Source: Bacteroidota bacterium (GTDB taxonomy: Bacteria; Bacteroidota; Ignavibacteria; Kapaibacteriales; UBA2268). Taken from it: a stretch of 64,000 nt of DNA. A program made the position numbers and the translations under genes. Below the pieces are notes generated by a model, which was given only the letters and a program-made list of their open reading frames with translations, had not been told where the DNA came from and made no database searches. Below, one piece after another: positions 34,502-45,861 of this stretch. Numbering within the stretch: the first letter of the stretch is position 1; every line of letters starts with the position of its first letter. The stretch spans positions 22,249-86,248 of the forward strand of contig JAJXYC010000008.1 of assembly GCA_021780815.1 (NCBI GenBank), read 5' to 3'.

Positions 34502-36142
34502 ATGAGTAGTTCACTTTCAAAAAGTTTTCAGACAAAATATATTTTCATCACTGGCGGAGTATTATCTTCTCTGGGCAAAGGAATAGCATCTGCTTCTATC
34601 GGATTAATTTTGAAGCAATGTGGGTTTAATGTCACAATTATGAAATTAGACCCATATATAAATGTAGACCCAGGCACAATGAACCCTTTCCAACACGGAG
34701 AAGTATATGTTACAGATGATGGGGCAGAAACAGATTTAGATTTAGGTCATTACGAAAGATTTTTAGGCGAATCTTTAAGTAAAAAGAATAATCACACAAC
34801 AGGACAAGTTTATTATACGGTGATTAACAAAGAAAGACGTGGAGAGTATTTAGGAAAAACTGTCCAAGTAATTCCACATATAACAGATGAAATAAAACGT
34901 AGAATATTATCTTTTGATGGAGAAAAAGATTTTGTAATTATTGAAATTGGTGGAACAGTAGGCGATATTGAATCTTTGCCTTTCTTAGAATCACAAAGAC
35001 AAATCGGTTTACAATTTGGACATAAAAGAGTTTTGAATATTCACCTAACTTATGTTCCTTATATTGCCTCATCAGGAGAAATTAAAACAAAACCAACCCA
35101 ACATTCTGTAAAAGCTTTGATGGAATATGGTATTCGCCCTGATATTTTACTTTGTCGTAGCGAGAATAAATTAAATAAAGAAATTAAACAGAAAATCGGT
35201 CTTTTTTGTAGTGTTGAAGAACAATCCGTAATTGATGTTCCTGATGCAGTACATACAATTTATGAAGTTCCTTTAGCTTTTAAAGCACAAGGTTTACATA
35301 AAATTATCTTTGATAATCTGCAAATTGTAGATGGAGAGCCTAATTTAGATGATTTCAAAAAATTCGTTGATAGAATTCGGAAGCCTCAATATGAAGTTAC
35401 TGTTGGATTAGTCGGTAAATATACTCAATATCGTGATTCATACAAAAGTATTATTGAATCTTTTATCCATGCAGGTTCAATTAATAATGCCAAAGTAAAT
35501 ATTGAGATGGTCAATAGTGAAGATATCAATGAAGAAAATGTAGTAGCAACGCTTGAAAAACTTGATGGTATATTAATTGGTCCAGGTTTTGGAAAAAGAG
35601 GAATTGAAGGAAAAATTCTTGCTATTAATTATGCAAGAACCAATAATATCCCATTCTTTGGTATTTGCTTAGGCTTGCAATGTGCTGTGATTGAATTTTC
35701 AAGAAATGTTTGCGGATTGCCCAGAGCAAATTCTGCTGAATTTGAAAAAACAGACCAAAATGTCATTGATTTAATGGAATCTCAAAAAGCAATAAAAGAC
35801 AAAGGTGGTACTATGCGATTAGGAGCCTACCCCGCTATTGTAAAAGAAAATACATTAGCATTTAAAGCTTACAAAAGTACTAATATTTCTGAACGCCACC
35901 GTCATCGTTTTGAAGTTAATAATGACTTTCGTAAATTGCTTGAACAGAATGGCTTAGTTATGAGTGCTACTTCACCTGATAATTCATTAGTGGAAATAAT
36001 CGAATATCCTAACCATCCTTGGTTTGTTGGAGTACAATTCCACCCTGAATTAAAATCTCGGGCTATCACTGGTCATCCATTATTTATTGACTTTATCAAA
36101 GCTTCTTTAAAAGAAAGAAAAAGAAAAATGACTAAAAAATAA
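34502..36142 (+). CDS. pyrG: CTP synthase
   Basis: Makes CTP from UTP, ATP and glutamine, the last step of pyrimidine nucleotide synthesis. 546 residues is the usual size. The N-terminal synthase domain (1-275) has '[14 protein letters not shown]', '[15 protein letters not shown]', '[20 protein letters not shown]' and '[13 protein letters not shown]'. The C-terminal class I glutaminase domain (about 300-540) has 'FFGICLGLQ' with the catalytic Cys and 'FHPELKS' with His/Glu. Monocistronic. Confidence 0.99.
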   Translation: MSSSLSKSFQTKYIFITGGVLSSLGKGIASASIGLILKQCGFNVTIMKLDPYINVDPGTMNPFQHGEVYVTDDGAETDLDLGHYERFLGESLSKKNNHTTGQVYYTVINKERRGEYLGKTVQVIPHITDEIKRRILSFDGEKDFVIIEIGGTVGDIESLPFLESQRQIGLQFGHKRVLNIHLTYVPYIASSGEIKTKPTQHSVKALMEYGIRPDILLCRSENKLNKEIKQKIGLFCSVEEQSVIDVPDAVHTIYEVPLAFKAQGLHKIIFDNLQIVDGEPNLDDFKKFVDRIRKPQYEVTVGLVGKYTQYRDSYKSIIESFIHAGSINNAKVNIEMVNSEDINEENVVATLEKLDGILIGPGFGKRGIEGKILAINYARTNNIPFFGICLGLQCAVIEFSRNVCGLPRANSAEFEKTDQNVIDLMESQKAIKDKGGTMRLGAYPAIVKENTLAFKAYKSTNISERHRHRFEVNNDFRKLLEQNGLVMSATSPDNSLVEIIEYPNHPWFVGVQFHPELKSRAITGHPLFIDFIKASLKERKRKMTKK

Positions 36143-36301
36143 ATACAGTCCCAAATTTATATTACTTTCTTTTAACTTTTAGCAATTTCTTATTTTTAGA
36201 TATTACTTTGTATTTTTATAATTAATCTATTTTTTCCCTTAATTATTTAACTTTTTCGTTTATAATATTTTATAATTAATTTAAATTTTAAAAGGTTTGT
36301 T

Positions 36302-36595
36302 ATGAGTAAAATTCAAAAAAAATTCAAGACCTCTTATACAGCAATTGAAATGAAAAGTTGGGTATCAATGAATATTTTACCACTTCCATTATTCAGTCAA
36401 ATCGTAAACTCTTCTACTTGGTACGATAACACTTTATTTATTGATACAAAGTTTGGAAAAGGGAACATAATTTTACAAGATAATCTAATAGAAGTTGATT
36501 TTGAATTAAACATTATGGGCAGTATGGCAAGTAAGTCAATTGAAGAAGCATTAGATAAAGAATTCAAAAAGCTTGAAACTAGAAATTCAAATTAA
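36302..36595 (+). CDS. Small protein resembling the PHA-granule-region family
   Basis: 97 residues, no signal or membrane helix, with a clear RBS (AAAAGG) 7 bp ahead of the ATG. The pattern of an Ala/Trp-containing helix, 'STWYDNTLFIDTKFGKGNII', then 'NLIEVDFELN' and a last charged helix resembles the small alpha-beta proteins annotated as polyhydroxyalkanoic acid system (PHA_gran_rgn) proteins. No phaC or other PHA gene is near, and such annotations are weak for function. It stands alone between pyrG and an outer-membrane protein gene. Confidence 0.6.
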   Translation: MSKIQKKFKTSYTAIEMKSWVSMNILPLPLFSQIVNSSTWYDNTLFIDTKFGKGNIILQDNLIEVDFELNIMGSMASKSIEEALDKEFKKLETRNSN

Positions 36596-36669
36596 AAGTC
36601 TTTGTAATTAATTTTAATTTTGTAATTTAGATTATTGTCAATTTTTATTTTATTAAAATTTAATTTGCT

Positions 36670-37266
36670 ATGAAAAAGTATTTGTTTTATGCATCAGTCT
36701 TACTAATAGTTTTAAACATATTTAGTCCGTTATTACAAGCACAAGATTACGATGAAAATAACGGAGGAAGCGAAGAAGTAATAGATGGAATTTCCAAATC
36801 TATTTTCTTTGATTTAGGATTTGGAGGTCCCGCTGGACTTTCCGGAGGGTTAGGTTTCCGATATTCTTATTTTAGTTTCACGTTAGGTTTGTCCGGATTC
36901 GCAAACAAAGTTCCAGCATATCAAATAAACAACTACGGCACTGGTATCAATGCCTCTCAGCCATTGCCTGTTGGATATTCACAAGAAAGTTATTCTGCTT
37001 TAATTGTAACAGGTGATTTTGGCTTTAACTACGAAATAGCACCTAAAATTATTGCATTTGCTTCTATTGGCTATTATTCTCAACAAGACACAATACTTGC
37101 TCACGATTACAAACAAGATTTACGTTATTATTATAAATATTATACTTCTTCTGGACTTTGTTATAGCATTGGTGGTGAATATACCATCGCTGATAATATT
37201 AATGTAGGAATAGGTTATCATACAAAAAGAGGTGTTTTTGGACGAATCGCCTACACCTGGAAATAA
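36670..37266 (+). CDS. Small outer-membrane beta-barrel protein
   Basis: 198 residues with a signal peptide ('YASVLLIVLNIFSPLLQAQ') followed by about eight amphipathic strands: 'SIFFDLGFGGPAGLSGGLGF', 'YFSFTLGLSGF', 'IIAFASIGYYSQ', 'INVGIGYHTKRGVFGRIAYT', ending in Trp-Lys. This is the look of an OmpW/OmpX-size porin-like barrel. Its last 35 bases overlap the start of the YbbR gene in another frame, so the two are translated as a pair. Confidence 0.75.
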   Translation: MKKYLFYASVLLIVLNIFSPLLQAQDYDENNGGSEEVIDGISKSIFFDLGFGGPAGLSGGLGFRYSYFSFTLGLSGFANKVPAYQINNYGTGINASQPLPVGYSQESYSALIVTGDFGFNYEIAPKIIAFASIGYYSQQDTILAHDYKQDLRYYYKYYTSSGLCYSIGGEYTIADNINVGIGYHTKRGVFGRIAYTWK

Positions 37267-38230
37267 ATCTTTTGCTAATTTAAGATTATTCTTTAAAACA
37301 CTCCAATCACGAGGTGTTTTGCTATCTTTTATTTTTGCTTTGTCAATTTGGTTATATATTACTTTGCAAAATTCCTTTTCTATTGCAATAGATGTCCCTG
37401 TAGAAATTAAATTAAACGAAGACCAAACCATTGAATCAAATATGCCGAAATACCTTACTGTTGAAGTCAAAGGAAAAGGTTGGGATCTCTTTAATTTAAA
37501 ATATTTTAGTAAATCGCAAAAATGCTTGTTAGATTTGTCTTCTTATCCTGAAAATACAAAATCAATAGTTATTAATTATTCTAAATTATTACAAAGTTTA
37601 GTTTCTTTGGAGCAATACGAAATCAAGTCTATCAGTCCTGAAAGCATAATCCTATCTATGGTACCAATATCAAAAGCACAAAAACCTGTTGCTACAAACA
37701 TCAATATTGAACCTCGCGAAGGATTTATTGTAGTGGGCAAAATATCATTAGAACCTAACTTTATTGAAGCAAAAGGTTATAAAAATTTTTTAGATTCACT
37801 CGATAGTATCCATACAGAACATACCTCTATTTCTGATGTTCATAGCGATATTTCTGGCCTAATTAATTTAGTTAATAATAATTATCCAATTATTAAAATT
37901 AATCCAAAAAAAGTTAAGTATTATGCCAATGTCGAACAACGTTGTGATATGTTGATTAAAAACGTCCCTGTTAAAATCAGAGGCGGAATATTACCAAATA
38001 CAAATTTAATTCAAAACCAATATATTTCTGTTTATATTTCTGGCGGAGTCGACGAAATTGCGAAGATTGATCCTGCACAACTAACCGCTTTCATTAATAT
38101 TGAAAAAGTACTCAATGATACAACTGGTATTTTGCTACCTGAAATTGATCTACCTGATAATATTATATTACTCAAAACAGACCCACCATTCATTTACCAT
38201 TATTTTGTTAATTCGGGAACTTTAAATTAA
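37232..38230 (+). CDS. YbbR-domain membrane-anchored protein
   Basis: 332 residues from a GTG at 37232 (AAAGAG just upstream), inside the end of the previous gene. One N-terminal membrane helix ('GVLLSFIFALSIWLYITL', about 28-46) is followed by YbbR repeats outside the membrane, beginning 'IAIDVPVEIKLNEDQTIES' and 'PKYLTVEVKGKG', and a C-terminal strand-rich part. YbbR (CdaR) proteins partner diadenylate cyclase CdaA in Firmicutes; in Bacteroidota the partner is less clear and no cdaA gene is seen here. The 35-bp overlap and non-ATG start suggest translational coupling to the barrel gene. Confidence 0.82.
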   Translation: MFLDESPTPGNKSFANLRLFFKTLQSRGVLLSFIFALSIWLYITLQNSFSIAIDVPVEIKLNEDQTIESNMPKYLTVEVKGKGWDLFNLKYFSKSQKCLLDLSSYPENTKSIVINYSKLLQSLVSLEQYEIKSISPESIILSMVPISKAQKPVATNINIEPREGFIVVGKISLEPNFIEAKGYKNFLDSLDSIHTEHTSISDVHSDISGLINLVNNNYPIIKINPKKVKYYANVEQRCDMLIKNVPVKIRGGILPNTNLIQNQYISVYISGGVDEIAKIDPAQLTAFINIEKVLNDTTGILLPEIDLPDNIILLKTDPPFIYHYFVNSGTLN

Positions 38231-38444
38231 GAATATTTTATGATCCAATTACTTACGAATAATTTTATTGAATTAAATAATAATAAAAATTTTTGTTCGT
38301 CAAAATTACTTTAATTGATTTTTTTTTAATAATTTGTGTATTCATAAATGTTAAATATTATAAATTACAATCATAAACAGCAAAAAGGAGGAAAAATATA
38401 GGGGGAAAAATACATAATTTTTTGTTTAATTAAATTTACTTTGT

Positions 38445-39218
38445 ATGGTTTTAAAAAAGAAAAATAATACTTTAAAAATAATATTAAAAAATTTCAAAAT
38501 TGCTCCTTTCACAATCTTAATTGTCTTTTCTATTATATTAATTACCAAAGCAGAAGATAAAAATTCACAGCCATTAAAATACGATTACGAAAGCGTTATT
38601 GCTGATGAATTTAACTCTCAAAATAGATTAAATCAAACATTAAAAGATATGACTTTCTATAAAGAGGAAGGTATCTCTTCTTTTTATGGGAAAAGGTTCC
38701 ATGGGAGAAAAACTTCCAGCGGAGTAAAATTCGATTTAAATAAATTTACTTGTGCACACAAAACCTTGCCTTTTGGAAGTATCTTAAAAATTACAAATAA
38801 AAATAACGGGTTAAGTTCACTTGCTATAATTAACGATAGAGGTCCATTTATCCGAAAAAGAATTATTGACCTTTCGCAAGCAGTAGCAAGCCAAATAGAT
38901 GCTTTGGGTATTCCAGATGTAAAAATAGAAACATTACAATTTAAAGAAAATACTGATTCAACTATTTTCCGAAGTAAATATATTGCTTTTCCTTTAATTG
39001 AAAATATTCAATATACATCGTTTGATAATTTAAATATATTAAAAAGTTCATCAGACTTTTCAGAACTAATGGTATTATTGCACCAGTTACAAGATATAAA
39101 TCCAAAAATTCCTTATTGCATAATGCTATCAGCCAATGATTACTTCTTCAATAAAGATTATAGAACTTATTATCTTGGTATTTTATTAGAACCGAATAAA
39201 TTCGCTGAAAAATTATAA
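38445..39218 (+). CDS. RlpA-like septal-ring lytic transglycosylase family protein
   Basis: 257 residues. An N-terminal signal or anchor (about 20-36) leads to an RlpA double-psi barrel (about 70-165): 'GISSFYGKRFHGRKTSSG', 'CAHKTLPFGSILKITN', 'NDRGPFIRKRIIDLSQAVA'. RlpA cleaves or binds denuded glycan strands at division sites and poles. There is no lipobox and no SPOR domain; the C-terminal ~90 residues are of unknown fold. Two purine runs (AAAGGAGGA and AGGGGGAAA, 38385-38410) precede the start. The stop at 39218 abuts the next convergent gene with no gap. Confidence 0.88.
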   Translation: MVLKKKNNTLKIILKNFKIAPFTILIVFSIILITKAEDKNSQPLKYDYESVIADEFNSQNRLNQTLKDMTFYKEEGISSFYGKRFHGRKTSSGVKFDLNKFTCAHKTLPFGSILKITNKNNGLSSLAIINDRGPFIRKRIIDLSQAVASQIDALGIPDVKIETLQFKENTDSTIFRSKYIAFPLIENIQYTSFDNLNILKSSSDFSELMVLLHQLQDINPKIPYCIMLSANDYFFNKDYRTYYLGILLEPNKFAEKL

Positions 39219-39869
39219 TTACTTTTTAAATGTATTTAAACCTTTCGCTACGATTAATTTAGCAATAGATTTGACAAAATCAGTATTTACTTGGGAAGTA
39301 GCATTTACACTTACAAAATAACGGTCGTTTAAACTTAAAGCACAAGTCGCAATTTGGCTGTCTTTATTTAATTCTTCATAAAGCCAGCTATTAGGAATAT
39401 CAGGAAGTTTAGAAACTTGCATAAATAAAGATTTATTATCTATTGAATGCTCCAAAGCTCTCCACCCTGTAACGCCAGTCAATAAAGAAATTGCCATATT
39501 GTAGTCAAACATATCAATATCAATAGTGTTATCCCCTTTAGTAAATTGAATGGATAAATTGGAATAAGTTAAATTATCTAATTTCAAATTCATCCCATTT
39601 GCTTCACCTCGGACATATCCCGGAATATCCGGTATAAAATTGCCTAATTGTTGCCAATCAAGTGCAATAGTATCACCACTTTTTTTCCTTTTTTCCAATT
39701 GTTGTTCAGCATTATCAATATTTTTATTAATTTTTTCTCCTTTTACTAATATACTTTCTAAATCATCATCATCTATTTGTTTATCATCTTTGTGCTTGCA
39801 AGCATTTGATAAAAACATTAAAGAAAAAATTAACGTTAAAAAGATTAAGTAAAAATTAAACTTTTTCAT
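39219..39869 (-). CDS. Lipoprotein of unknown function
   Basis: 216 residues. Signal peptide with lipobox 'LSNAC' places it in a membrane, then a charged Asp/Lys-rich linker and a helical stretch (about 45-65). The core (about 72-216) alternates strands and helices and includes 'FIPDIPGYVRGE', 'LSIQFTKGDNTIDIDMFDYN' and 'ALSLNDRYFVSVNA', a pattern seen in unnamed Bacteroidota lipoproteins. No enzyme motif recognised. Convergent and immediately adjacent to the RlpA-like gene. Confidence 0.7.
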   Translation of the reverse strand: MKKFNFYLIFLTLIFSLMFLSNACKHKDDKQIDDDDLESILVKGEKINKNIDNAEQQLEKRKKSGDTIALDWQQLGNFIPDIPGYVRGEANGMNLKLDNLTYSNLSIQFTKGDNTIDIDMFDYNMAISLLTGVTGWRALEHSIDNKSLFMQVSKLPDIPNSWLYEELNKDSQIATCALSLNDRYFVSVNATSQVNTDFVKSIAKLIVAKGLNTFKK

Positions 39870-39908
39870 ATTGCCTCATATTAATTTACGAAATTATAAA
39901 AATAAATT

Positions 39909-40913
39909 TCAATCTATATTGCCACGATGAAGAAACTCTAAAACATCAGTAACACCATATTGATTTAAAGCATCACTAATTACACTAGTATTGGTTTGTA
40001 ATTCCTTGATATATTCTAACATACCTTGCTGTTGCCACAAAAAGTTTTGAGGTAAATTCGGGAACTCTCTGCTTAATACCCCATATTTATTCAACGAAGG
40101 AGTAGACCAGTACCATATAAAAAGTTGTACTCTTGTTTCTTCGTTTGATTGAGTTAAAGCAAGTGGTAAAAACACGTTCAAAATAATTTCTCTTCTTAAT
40201 GCCAAACCTTCCTGTGCAATCTTTGTCTTAAGCAACTGAACTAAATTATCAGCAATTGATTCAATTTCATTTAAAGAAAGTAATTTTAAGTATTGAGACA
40301 TCAAAGAACCAGAGATGTTACGCATAATTGCTTCCGATTGTTCTTCCTTGTAGAATGGTCTTCTTTTTTTGGAATAATATCTATCTAGAAAATCTTTGGT
40401 TAGATGAATAATGGCTTGTTCCAAACCTTTTTCATTGATAACTTTTTGTGCTTCTGTTGTATGCCGTAAAAGCCTTACTAATGAATAATTCTGAAGTTCT
40501 TCTAATGAAAATATATCAACATTTTTTTTGGGATTTGCAAATTTTTCTTTATAGATATCAATAATTTTCTCTTCTTTTAAAACAAGAGTAAGAAACTTTC
40601 TATCTAACTTTGCATCATTTTTAAATACTATGTGCAAAATTACAGAATTGTATCTTTCATCATCATTATGGCTATGCTCAATCCAATTGCTGGAAGCAAA
40701 ATGGAATTCTGCATCACCAATAATAATCTTACTATTAACCAGAAGAGCCATTTCTAAGAAATCAGGTCCTTCATTCGGATTAATTCTACCAGGCGATAGC
40801 ACTTGAATTTTTATTCCATCGTCTAACTCTATTATTTTAGAAGGGTCAGATAAATAAAATTGAACAGCTTTCTGTAGTTCTTTTTCACTTATTTTATTAT
40901 TGTTACTTTTCAT
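39909..40913 (-). CDS. DUF2851-family protein
   Basis: 334 residues. The N-terminal half matches DUF2851 of Bacteroidota: 'IQVLSPGRINPNEGPDFLEM', 'GDAEFHFASSNWIEHSHNDD' and 'YNSVILHIVF'. The His/Asp-rich pattern suggests a nuclease-like or metal-binding fold, but no function is established for the family. The protein is shorter than most members I know (usually above 400 residues), the C-terminal helical part being reduced. Divergent from the S41 protease gene, 43 bp apart. Confidence 0.82.
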   Translation of the reverse strand: MKSNNNKISEKELQKAVQFYLSDPSKIIELDDGIKIQVLSPGRINPNEGPDFLEMALLVNSKIIIGDAEFHFASSNWIEHSHNDDERYNSVILHIVFKNDAKLDRKFLTLVLKEEKIIDIYKEKFANPKKNVDIFSLEELQNYSLVRLLRHTTEAQKVINEKGLEQAIIHLTKDFLDRYYSKKRRPFYKEEQSEAIMRNISGSLMSQYLKLLSLNEIESIADNLVQLLKTKIAQEGLALRREIILNVFLPLALTQSNEETRVQLFIWYWSTPSLNKYGVLSREFPNLPQNFLWQQQGMLEYIKELQTNTSVISDALNQYGVTDVLEFLHRGNID

Positions 40914-40956
40914 TAATGAGAAATTAATTTTATTAAACGTAAATTATTAAATTTAA

Positions 40957-42597
40957 ATGAAACAAACAAATTTTGTTAAAATAATTTCGAAAAATATTGT
41001 TATTTTTCTTTTCTTTTTGTCTTGTTTAAAGTTAAATGCTCAAATTGACACAACAACAGAAAAAGAAATTAATTTTCAAGCAAGCAAGTTTAAATATTTA
41101 CTTGAAATGGCTACACGGTATTATTATGATAGTTTAAGTTACGAAAAAGTTTCTGATGCCGCATTTCATTCACTTTTAAAAGCATTAGACCCACAAAGTC
41201 TTTATTTTTCTAAAACTGAATATGAAAAATTATCTGAGGCAAATAAAGGAGAATCCGAAGGAATTGGAATTGACATCGTTCCATTGCAAGATACTTTGAC
41301 TATTATTTCCGTATTTAAAGATTCGCCTGCCGATTCAGCAGGGTTATTGCCTGGCGACAAAGTTTTATTTATTAATGGGAAATCCGTTTTGTCTACTAAT
41401 AAAGTAGATGCAGATAATTTAATTAAAGGGGCACCAGGCACGAAAGTTCAATTAATAATTAAAAGGCAGTTTAATTCTTCTGCTTTAAATGAATATGTTA
41501 TTACAAGAAATGAATTTAATTTACCAAGTATTACCGCCTATTTCCTTCTAGAAAAAACAAATATTGGATATATTCAAATTACAAGATTTTCTAATAAAAC
41601 TGACCAGGAATTAAAGCAAGCTTTAAATTCCCTCACAAAAAATGGAATGAGCAAACTAATAATTGATTTAAGAGGGAATTATGGTGGAATACTGGAAGCA
41701 ACACTAAAATCGTTAGAATTCTTTTTACCCAAAGGGACAAAATTACTTCAAATCAAATCCCATTCCAGAGATTTTGATACAACCTTTTACAGCACAAGCG
41801 AAAAAGTTTTTAATAATTTAAAAGTTGCTATTTTAGTTGATAAAAATTCTGCTTCTGCTTCTGAAATTTTAGCAGGTGTATTGCAAGATTATGATGATGC
41901 AATTATTGTTGGAGAAAGAACTTTTGGCAAAGGTACAGTACAAAGAATTTGGCAAATGAATGACGGTACTGCTTTCCGATTAACAGTAGCCGAATATATA
42001 ACTCCATCTGGTCGCAAAATACAAAAAAATCATGATTCTGTTTCTATGGCTGATCTAGACCCTTCAATGCAATTAAATTTAAATATAAAAACTCGTGAAG
42101 AAATCTTGAACACTTTAAGGCAATTTGGAGGTAAATCTCAAATACCTGTTTATTATTCAGCCGATAATCGTGTTATTCTTGGTGGTGGTGGTGTTTTCCC
42201 CGATATTCCCGTAACAAGTGATACTTTAACTCTACTCACAAGAGTTTTAATACAAAAAGGTATTTTCCTCGAATTTATTTATCAATTCCTCGCAACAGAA
42301 AGAGATAAAATTATACAAAATTATAATAATAATTTCAAGATTTTTAATAATACATTTCAAATAACCGAAGAAATCATCAAGAATTTCAAGAACTATTCCA
42401 TTTCTCGCAATATCTGGAATGAATCTTATTTTCAAAAAGATAAAGATTATATTGCAACTTATTTAAAAGCAATTATAGGTTATACAATATGGGGAGAAAA
42501 TGCTTATAAATTAGCTTTGTTAGGAAAAGATACTGTCTTTGATACCGCTGTGAAATCTTTTGCTAATTATGCAAAAATTTTAAATAAAAAAGAATAA
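40957..42597 (+). CDS. S41-family C-terminal processing protease with PDZ domain
   Basis: 546 residues, exported (signal ending near 'LKLNAQ'; a Cys in 'FFLSC' could also make a lipobox). A PDZ domain (about 95-175) with 'GIGIDIVPLQD' and 'AGLLPGDKVLFINGKS' precedes the protease core (about 180-370), which carries 'IDLRGNYGG', the nucleophile in 'NSASASEI' and the general-base Lys in 'ERTFGKGTVQ'. Tsp/CtpA enzymes degrade or trim periplasmic proteins from the C-terminus. A helical C-terminal extension (about 425-546) is present. 104 bp ahead of secA, probably separate. Confidence 0.95.
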   Translation: MKQTNFVKIISKNIVIFLFFLSCLKLNAQIDTTTEKEINFQASKFKYLLEMATRYYYDSLSYEKVSDAAFHSLLKALDPQSLYFSKTEYEKLSEANKGESEGIGIDIVPLQDTLTIISVFKDSPADSAGLLPGDKVLFINGKSVLSTNKVDADNLIKGAPGTKVQLIIKRQFNSSALNEYVITRNEFNLPSITAYFLLEKTNIGYIQITRFSNKTDQELKQALNSLTKNGMSKLIIDLRGNYGGILEATLKSLEFFLPKGTKLLQIKSHSRDFDTTFYSTSEKVFNNLKVAILVDKNSASASEILAGVLQDYDDAIIVGERTFGKGTVQRIWQMNDGTAFRLTVAEYITPSGRKIQKNHDSVSMADLDPSMQLNLNIKTREEILNTLRQFGGKSQIPVYYSADNRVILGGGGVFPDIPVTSDTLTLLTRVLIQKGIFLEFIYQFLATERDKIIQNYNNNFKIFNNTFQITEEIIKNFKNYSISRNIWNESYFQKDKDYIATYLKAIIGYTIWGENAYKLALLGKDTVFDTAVKSFANYAKILNKKE

Positions 42598-42701
42598 AAT
42601 CCTTTTTAAAATAAATATTTTCTTTAATTTACTTCAAACTCAATTGAATTTAATAATTTTCGTCAATATAATTTAATCTTAAATAAAATATAGAAAAAAA
42701 A

Positions 42702-45700
42702 ATGTTTGATTTTTTAAAGAAGATATTGCCTGACAAGCATAAGAAAGATGTACAAAAAATACAACCAATAGTAGAAGAAATTAATTCTTTTTACGAGAAA
42801 TTTGATTCATTAACAGATGAAGAAATTAAGTATAAAAGTAATGAATTTAAAGCAATGATTCAATCTCGTATTGAAGATTTAGAAAAGGAAAAGAATGAAA
42901 TCTTGGACAAACTAAAAAACGAAGAATTGCCTGCAAGTGAAATACTTTCATTAAATGAGAACTTAAAAAAATACGAAAAAGCAATATTTGAAGAAATTGA
43001 ATCAGCTTTAAATGAGATATTGCCCAAAGCCTTTGCTTTAGTAAAACAATCTTGCAAGAGGTTAACCGAAAGGCGTTATCATTATGAATATGCAGGAACT
43101 TCACAAATATGGGAAATGATTCCGTATGATGTCCAATTAATTGGAGGCGTAGTTCTTCATCAAGGTAAAATTGCCGAAATGGCAACAGGTGAAGGTAAAA
43201 CATTAGTTGCCGTTATGCCAATATATCTAAACGCATTGTCAGGGAAAGGTGTCCATGTTGTTACCGTCAATGATTATCTTGCAAAACGTGATAGCGAATG
43301 GATGTCCCCTGTTTATAACTTCTTAGGAGTTACTGTTGGCGCTTTACAATCTAATATGGAAAGTGAAGAACGTAAACGGATTTATAATTTGGATATAGTT
43401 TATGGGACTAATTCTGAATTTGGTTTTGATTACTTGCGTGATAATATGGTTGTTGAATCTGACCAAATCGTACAACGCCCTCATTGGTTTGCTATTGTTG
43501 ATGAAGTGGATTCTGTATTGATTGACGAAGCAAGAACTCCTTTGATTATATCTGGACCTGTTGGAGAAACAGACCAAAAATACGATTTAATGAACCCAAG
43601 AGTAAAAAGATTAGTTGATGCTCAATTCCAATTAGTGAATAAATTAACTTCCGAAGCAGAACGATTGCTACAATCAGATAAAAAAGATGATAGAGACAAT
43701 GCCGGTATTGCGCTTTTACGAGCTAATAAAGGCTTCCCGAAACATAAAAAATTACGTAAATTATTGCAAGACGGTGGTAATTTAAAACTTATGCAGGAAA
43801 CTGAATTGTTCTTTTTAAGAGATCAAGGAAAAAGGATGCATGAAGTTGATGATGAACTTTTTTATGTTATAGATGAAAAACTTCATCAAATTGATATTAC
43901 AGACAAAGGACGTAATTTGTTAGCAAATGCTAACGAAGACATCGATATGTTTGTCATTCCTGATATCGCCGCTGAATTAAGTAAAATTGAAGGCGATAAT
44001 AATCTCTCTAATTCAGAGAAGGAAAGGTTAAAAGACCAAATACACCAAATTTTCGCACAACGTTCCGATATAATACATACTGTTACTTCTCTTTTAAGGG
44101 CATATTCGCTTTATGAAAAAGATGTAGAATATGTAGTCCAAGATGGCAAAGTGCAAATAGTTGATGAATTTACAGGTCGTATCTTGGAAGGTCGTCGTTA
44201 CTCAGAAGGTTTACATCAAGCTATTGAAGCAAAAGAAAATGTTAAAGTTCAAAGAGATACACAAACGCTTGCAACTATTACTTTGCAAAACTACTTTAGA
44301 TTATACAAAAAACTTGCTGGTATGACAGGAACAGCAGAAACTGAAGCCGCTGAATTTGAAAAAATATATAATTTAGACGTAGTCGTTATTCCAACAAATC
44401 GTCCAATTGTAAGAGATGACCGAGATGATTTAATTTATAGAACTACTCGAGAAAAATATAATGCAATCGTAGATGAAATAGAAAAAATCTTATCCGAAGG
44501 CAGAGCCGTTCTTGTTGGGACAGCATCAGTTGATGTTTCGGAAGTTTTAAGCAAGATGCTCACTCGTAAAAAAATTAAACATAATGTACTAAATGCAAAA
44601 TATCACGAAAGAGAAGCAGAAATTATAGCCCTCGCAGGTCATAAAGGGACAGTTACCATTGCAACAAATATGGCAGGTCGTGGTACAGATATTAAACTTG
44701 ACCCAGAAGTAAAGAAAAATGGCGGTTTAGCAATCATCGGGTCAGAAAGACATGAAGCACGCCGTATAGATAGACAATTAAGAGGACGTGCAGGCAGACA
44801 AGGCGATCCTGGAACTTCAATTTTCTTCATATCGTTAGAAGATAAGTTAATGAGACTTTTTGCGGCAGAGCGTATCGCTAAATTAATGAATACTTTTAAA
44901 ATGCCAGATGGTGAGCCGATTACACATCCTATGATTACTAAAACTGTAGAAAATGCTCAAAAGAAAGTTGAAGAAAACAACTTTTCTATTCGTAAGCATT
45001 TACTCGATTACGACGATGTAATGAATATGCAAAGAGAGCTAATTTATATGAAACGTCGCAATGCTTTACGTGGTGATAGCTTGCGTGGTGAACTCTTTGA
45101 TTATATAACAGATTTAGCATCAATTTGGTATGAAGATTTTCATGAAGACAAAGACTTAAAAGGACTAAAAAATCAAGTTCGTTCACTTTTATTATGCGAA
45201 ATAAATATTAGTGAAAAAGAATTTGATGAAATGACTGTTGAAAAAGTAACTCAAGAGATTGTTCGTGCCGCAGAAGAGTTTTACCATAGAAAAGAAGATT
45301 TACTTGGTCGTGATTTTATGATACAACTTGAAAAATACGCTGTTTTGCAAACTATTGACGATAAATGGAAAGATCATCTTCGCATTATGGACGAAATTAA
45401 AGAAGGTATCAACTTACGTGCTTATGGTCAAAAAGACCCTTTGCTTGAGTATAAATCTGAGGCTGTTGAACAATTTGGAAATTTATTAAAAGAAATCGCT
45501 CTCGGTTCGGTGTCTATTGCATTTAAATATTTTCCACAAATATCTCAACAAGAGCAAGTTCAACATAAGCAAAAAACAGATGTGCCTAAAGTTCGTTCTA
45601 AAAGTCTTAATCAACGTGGTATTAAATATGGTAGAGATGAAGAAACTGTTGAAATGATAACAAAAGCTTCTGCTCCAAGGCCAAAAGAACAAGAAGGTGC

Positions 45701-45824
45701 TCGTGCTGTTGCAGTTGAAACTTACAAAAGAACTGAAACTAAAATTGGTAGAAACGACCCTTGTCCTTGTGGCTCGGGTAAGAAATACAAAAATTGTCAC
45801 GGACGTGATATTAATTTGAATTAA
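42702..45824 (+). CDS. secA: Protein translocase ATPase SecA
   Basis: Motor ATPase that drives unfolded preproteins through SecYEG. 1040 residues, longer than the ~900 of E. coli, with the insertions usual in Bacteroidota: an extra helical hairpin near 60-110 and about 110 residues after 'LIISGPVGE'. Motifs seen: Walker A 'TGEGKT' (about 161-166), '[20 protein letters not shown]', '[12 protein letters not shown]', '[10 protein letters not shown]', and the C-terminal zinc motif '[14 protein letters not shown]'. Supplies the Sec step that T9SS and outer-membrane cargo in this window need. Monocistronic. Confidence 0.99.
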   Translation: MFDFLKKILPDKHKKDVQKIQPIVEEINSFYEKFDSLTDEEIKYKSNEFKAMIQSRIEDLEKEKNEILDKLKNEELPASEILSLNENLKKYEKAIFEEIESALNEILPKAFALVKQSCKRLTERRYHYEYAGTSQIWEMIPYDVQLIGGVVLHQGKIAEMATGEGKTLVAVMPIYLNALSGKGVHVVTVNDYLAKRDSEWMSPVYNFLGVTVGALQSNMESEERKRIYNLDIVYGTNSEFGFDYLRDNMVVESDQIVQRPHWFAIVDEVDSVLIDEARTPLIISGPVGETDQKYDLMNPRVKRLVDAQFQLVNKLTSEAERLLQSDKKDDRDNAGIALLRANKGFPKHKKLRKLLQDGGNLKLMQETELFFLRDQGKRMHEVDDELFYVIDEKLHQIDITDKGRNLLANANEDIDMFVIPDIAAELSKIEGDNNLSNSEKERLKDQIHQIFAQRSDIIHTVTSLLRAYSLYEKDVEYVVQDGKVQIVDEFTGRILEGRRYSEGLHQAIEAKENVKVQRDTQTLATITLQNYFRLYKKLAGMTGTAETEAAEFEKIYNLDVVVIPTNRPIVRDDRDDLIYRTTREKYNAIVDEIEKILSEGRAVLVGTASVDVSEVLSKMLTRKKIKHNVLNAKYHEREAEIIALAGHKGTVTIATNMAGRGTDIKLDPEVKKNGGLAIIGSERHEARRIDRQLRGRAGRQGDPGTSIFFISLEDKLMRLFAAERIAKLMNTFKMPDGEPITHPMITKTVENAQKKVEENNFSIRKHLLDYDDVMNMQRELIYMKRRNALRGDSLRGELFDYITDLASIWYEDFHEDKDLKGLKNQVRSLLLCEINISEKEFDEMTVEKVTQEIVRAAEEFYHRKEDLLGRDFMIQLEKYAVLQTIDDKWKDHLRIMDEIKEGINLRAYGQKDPLLEYKSEAVEQFGNLLKEIALGSVSIAFKYFPQISQQEQVQHKQKTDVPKVRSKSLNQRGIKYGRDEETVEMITKASAPRPKEQEGARAVAVETYKRTETKIGRNDPCPCGSGKKYKNCHGRDINLN

Positions 45825-45861
45825 TTCCTTTATTGATTAAAAAAAATCTTTGGGAAAGTAG

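Noticed and set aside
37120-37470. 116-residue minus-strand frame across the barrel/YbbR junction
   Set aside because: Both sense frames are real and overlap here; the antisense frame has no RBS or family pattern.
42847-43203. 118-residue minus-strand frame inside secA
   Set aside because: Antisense shadow of a highly conserved gene.
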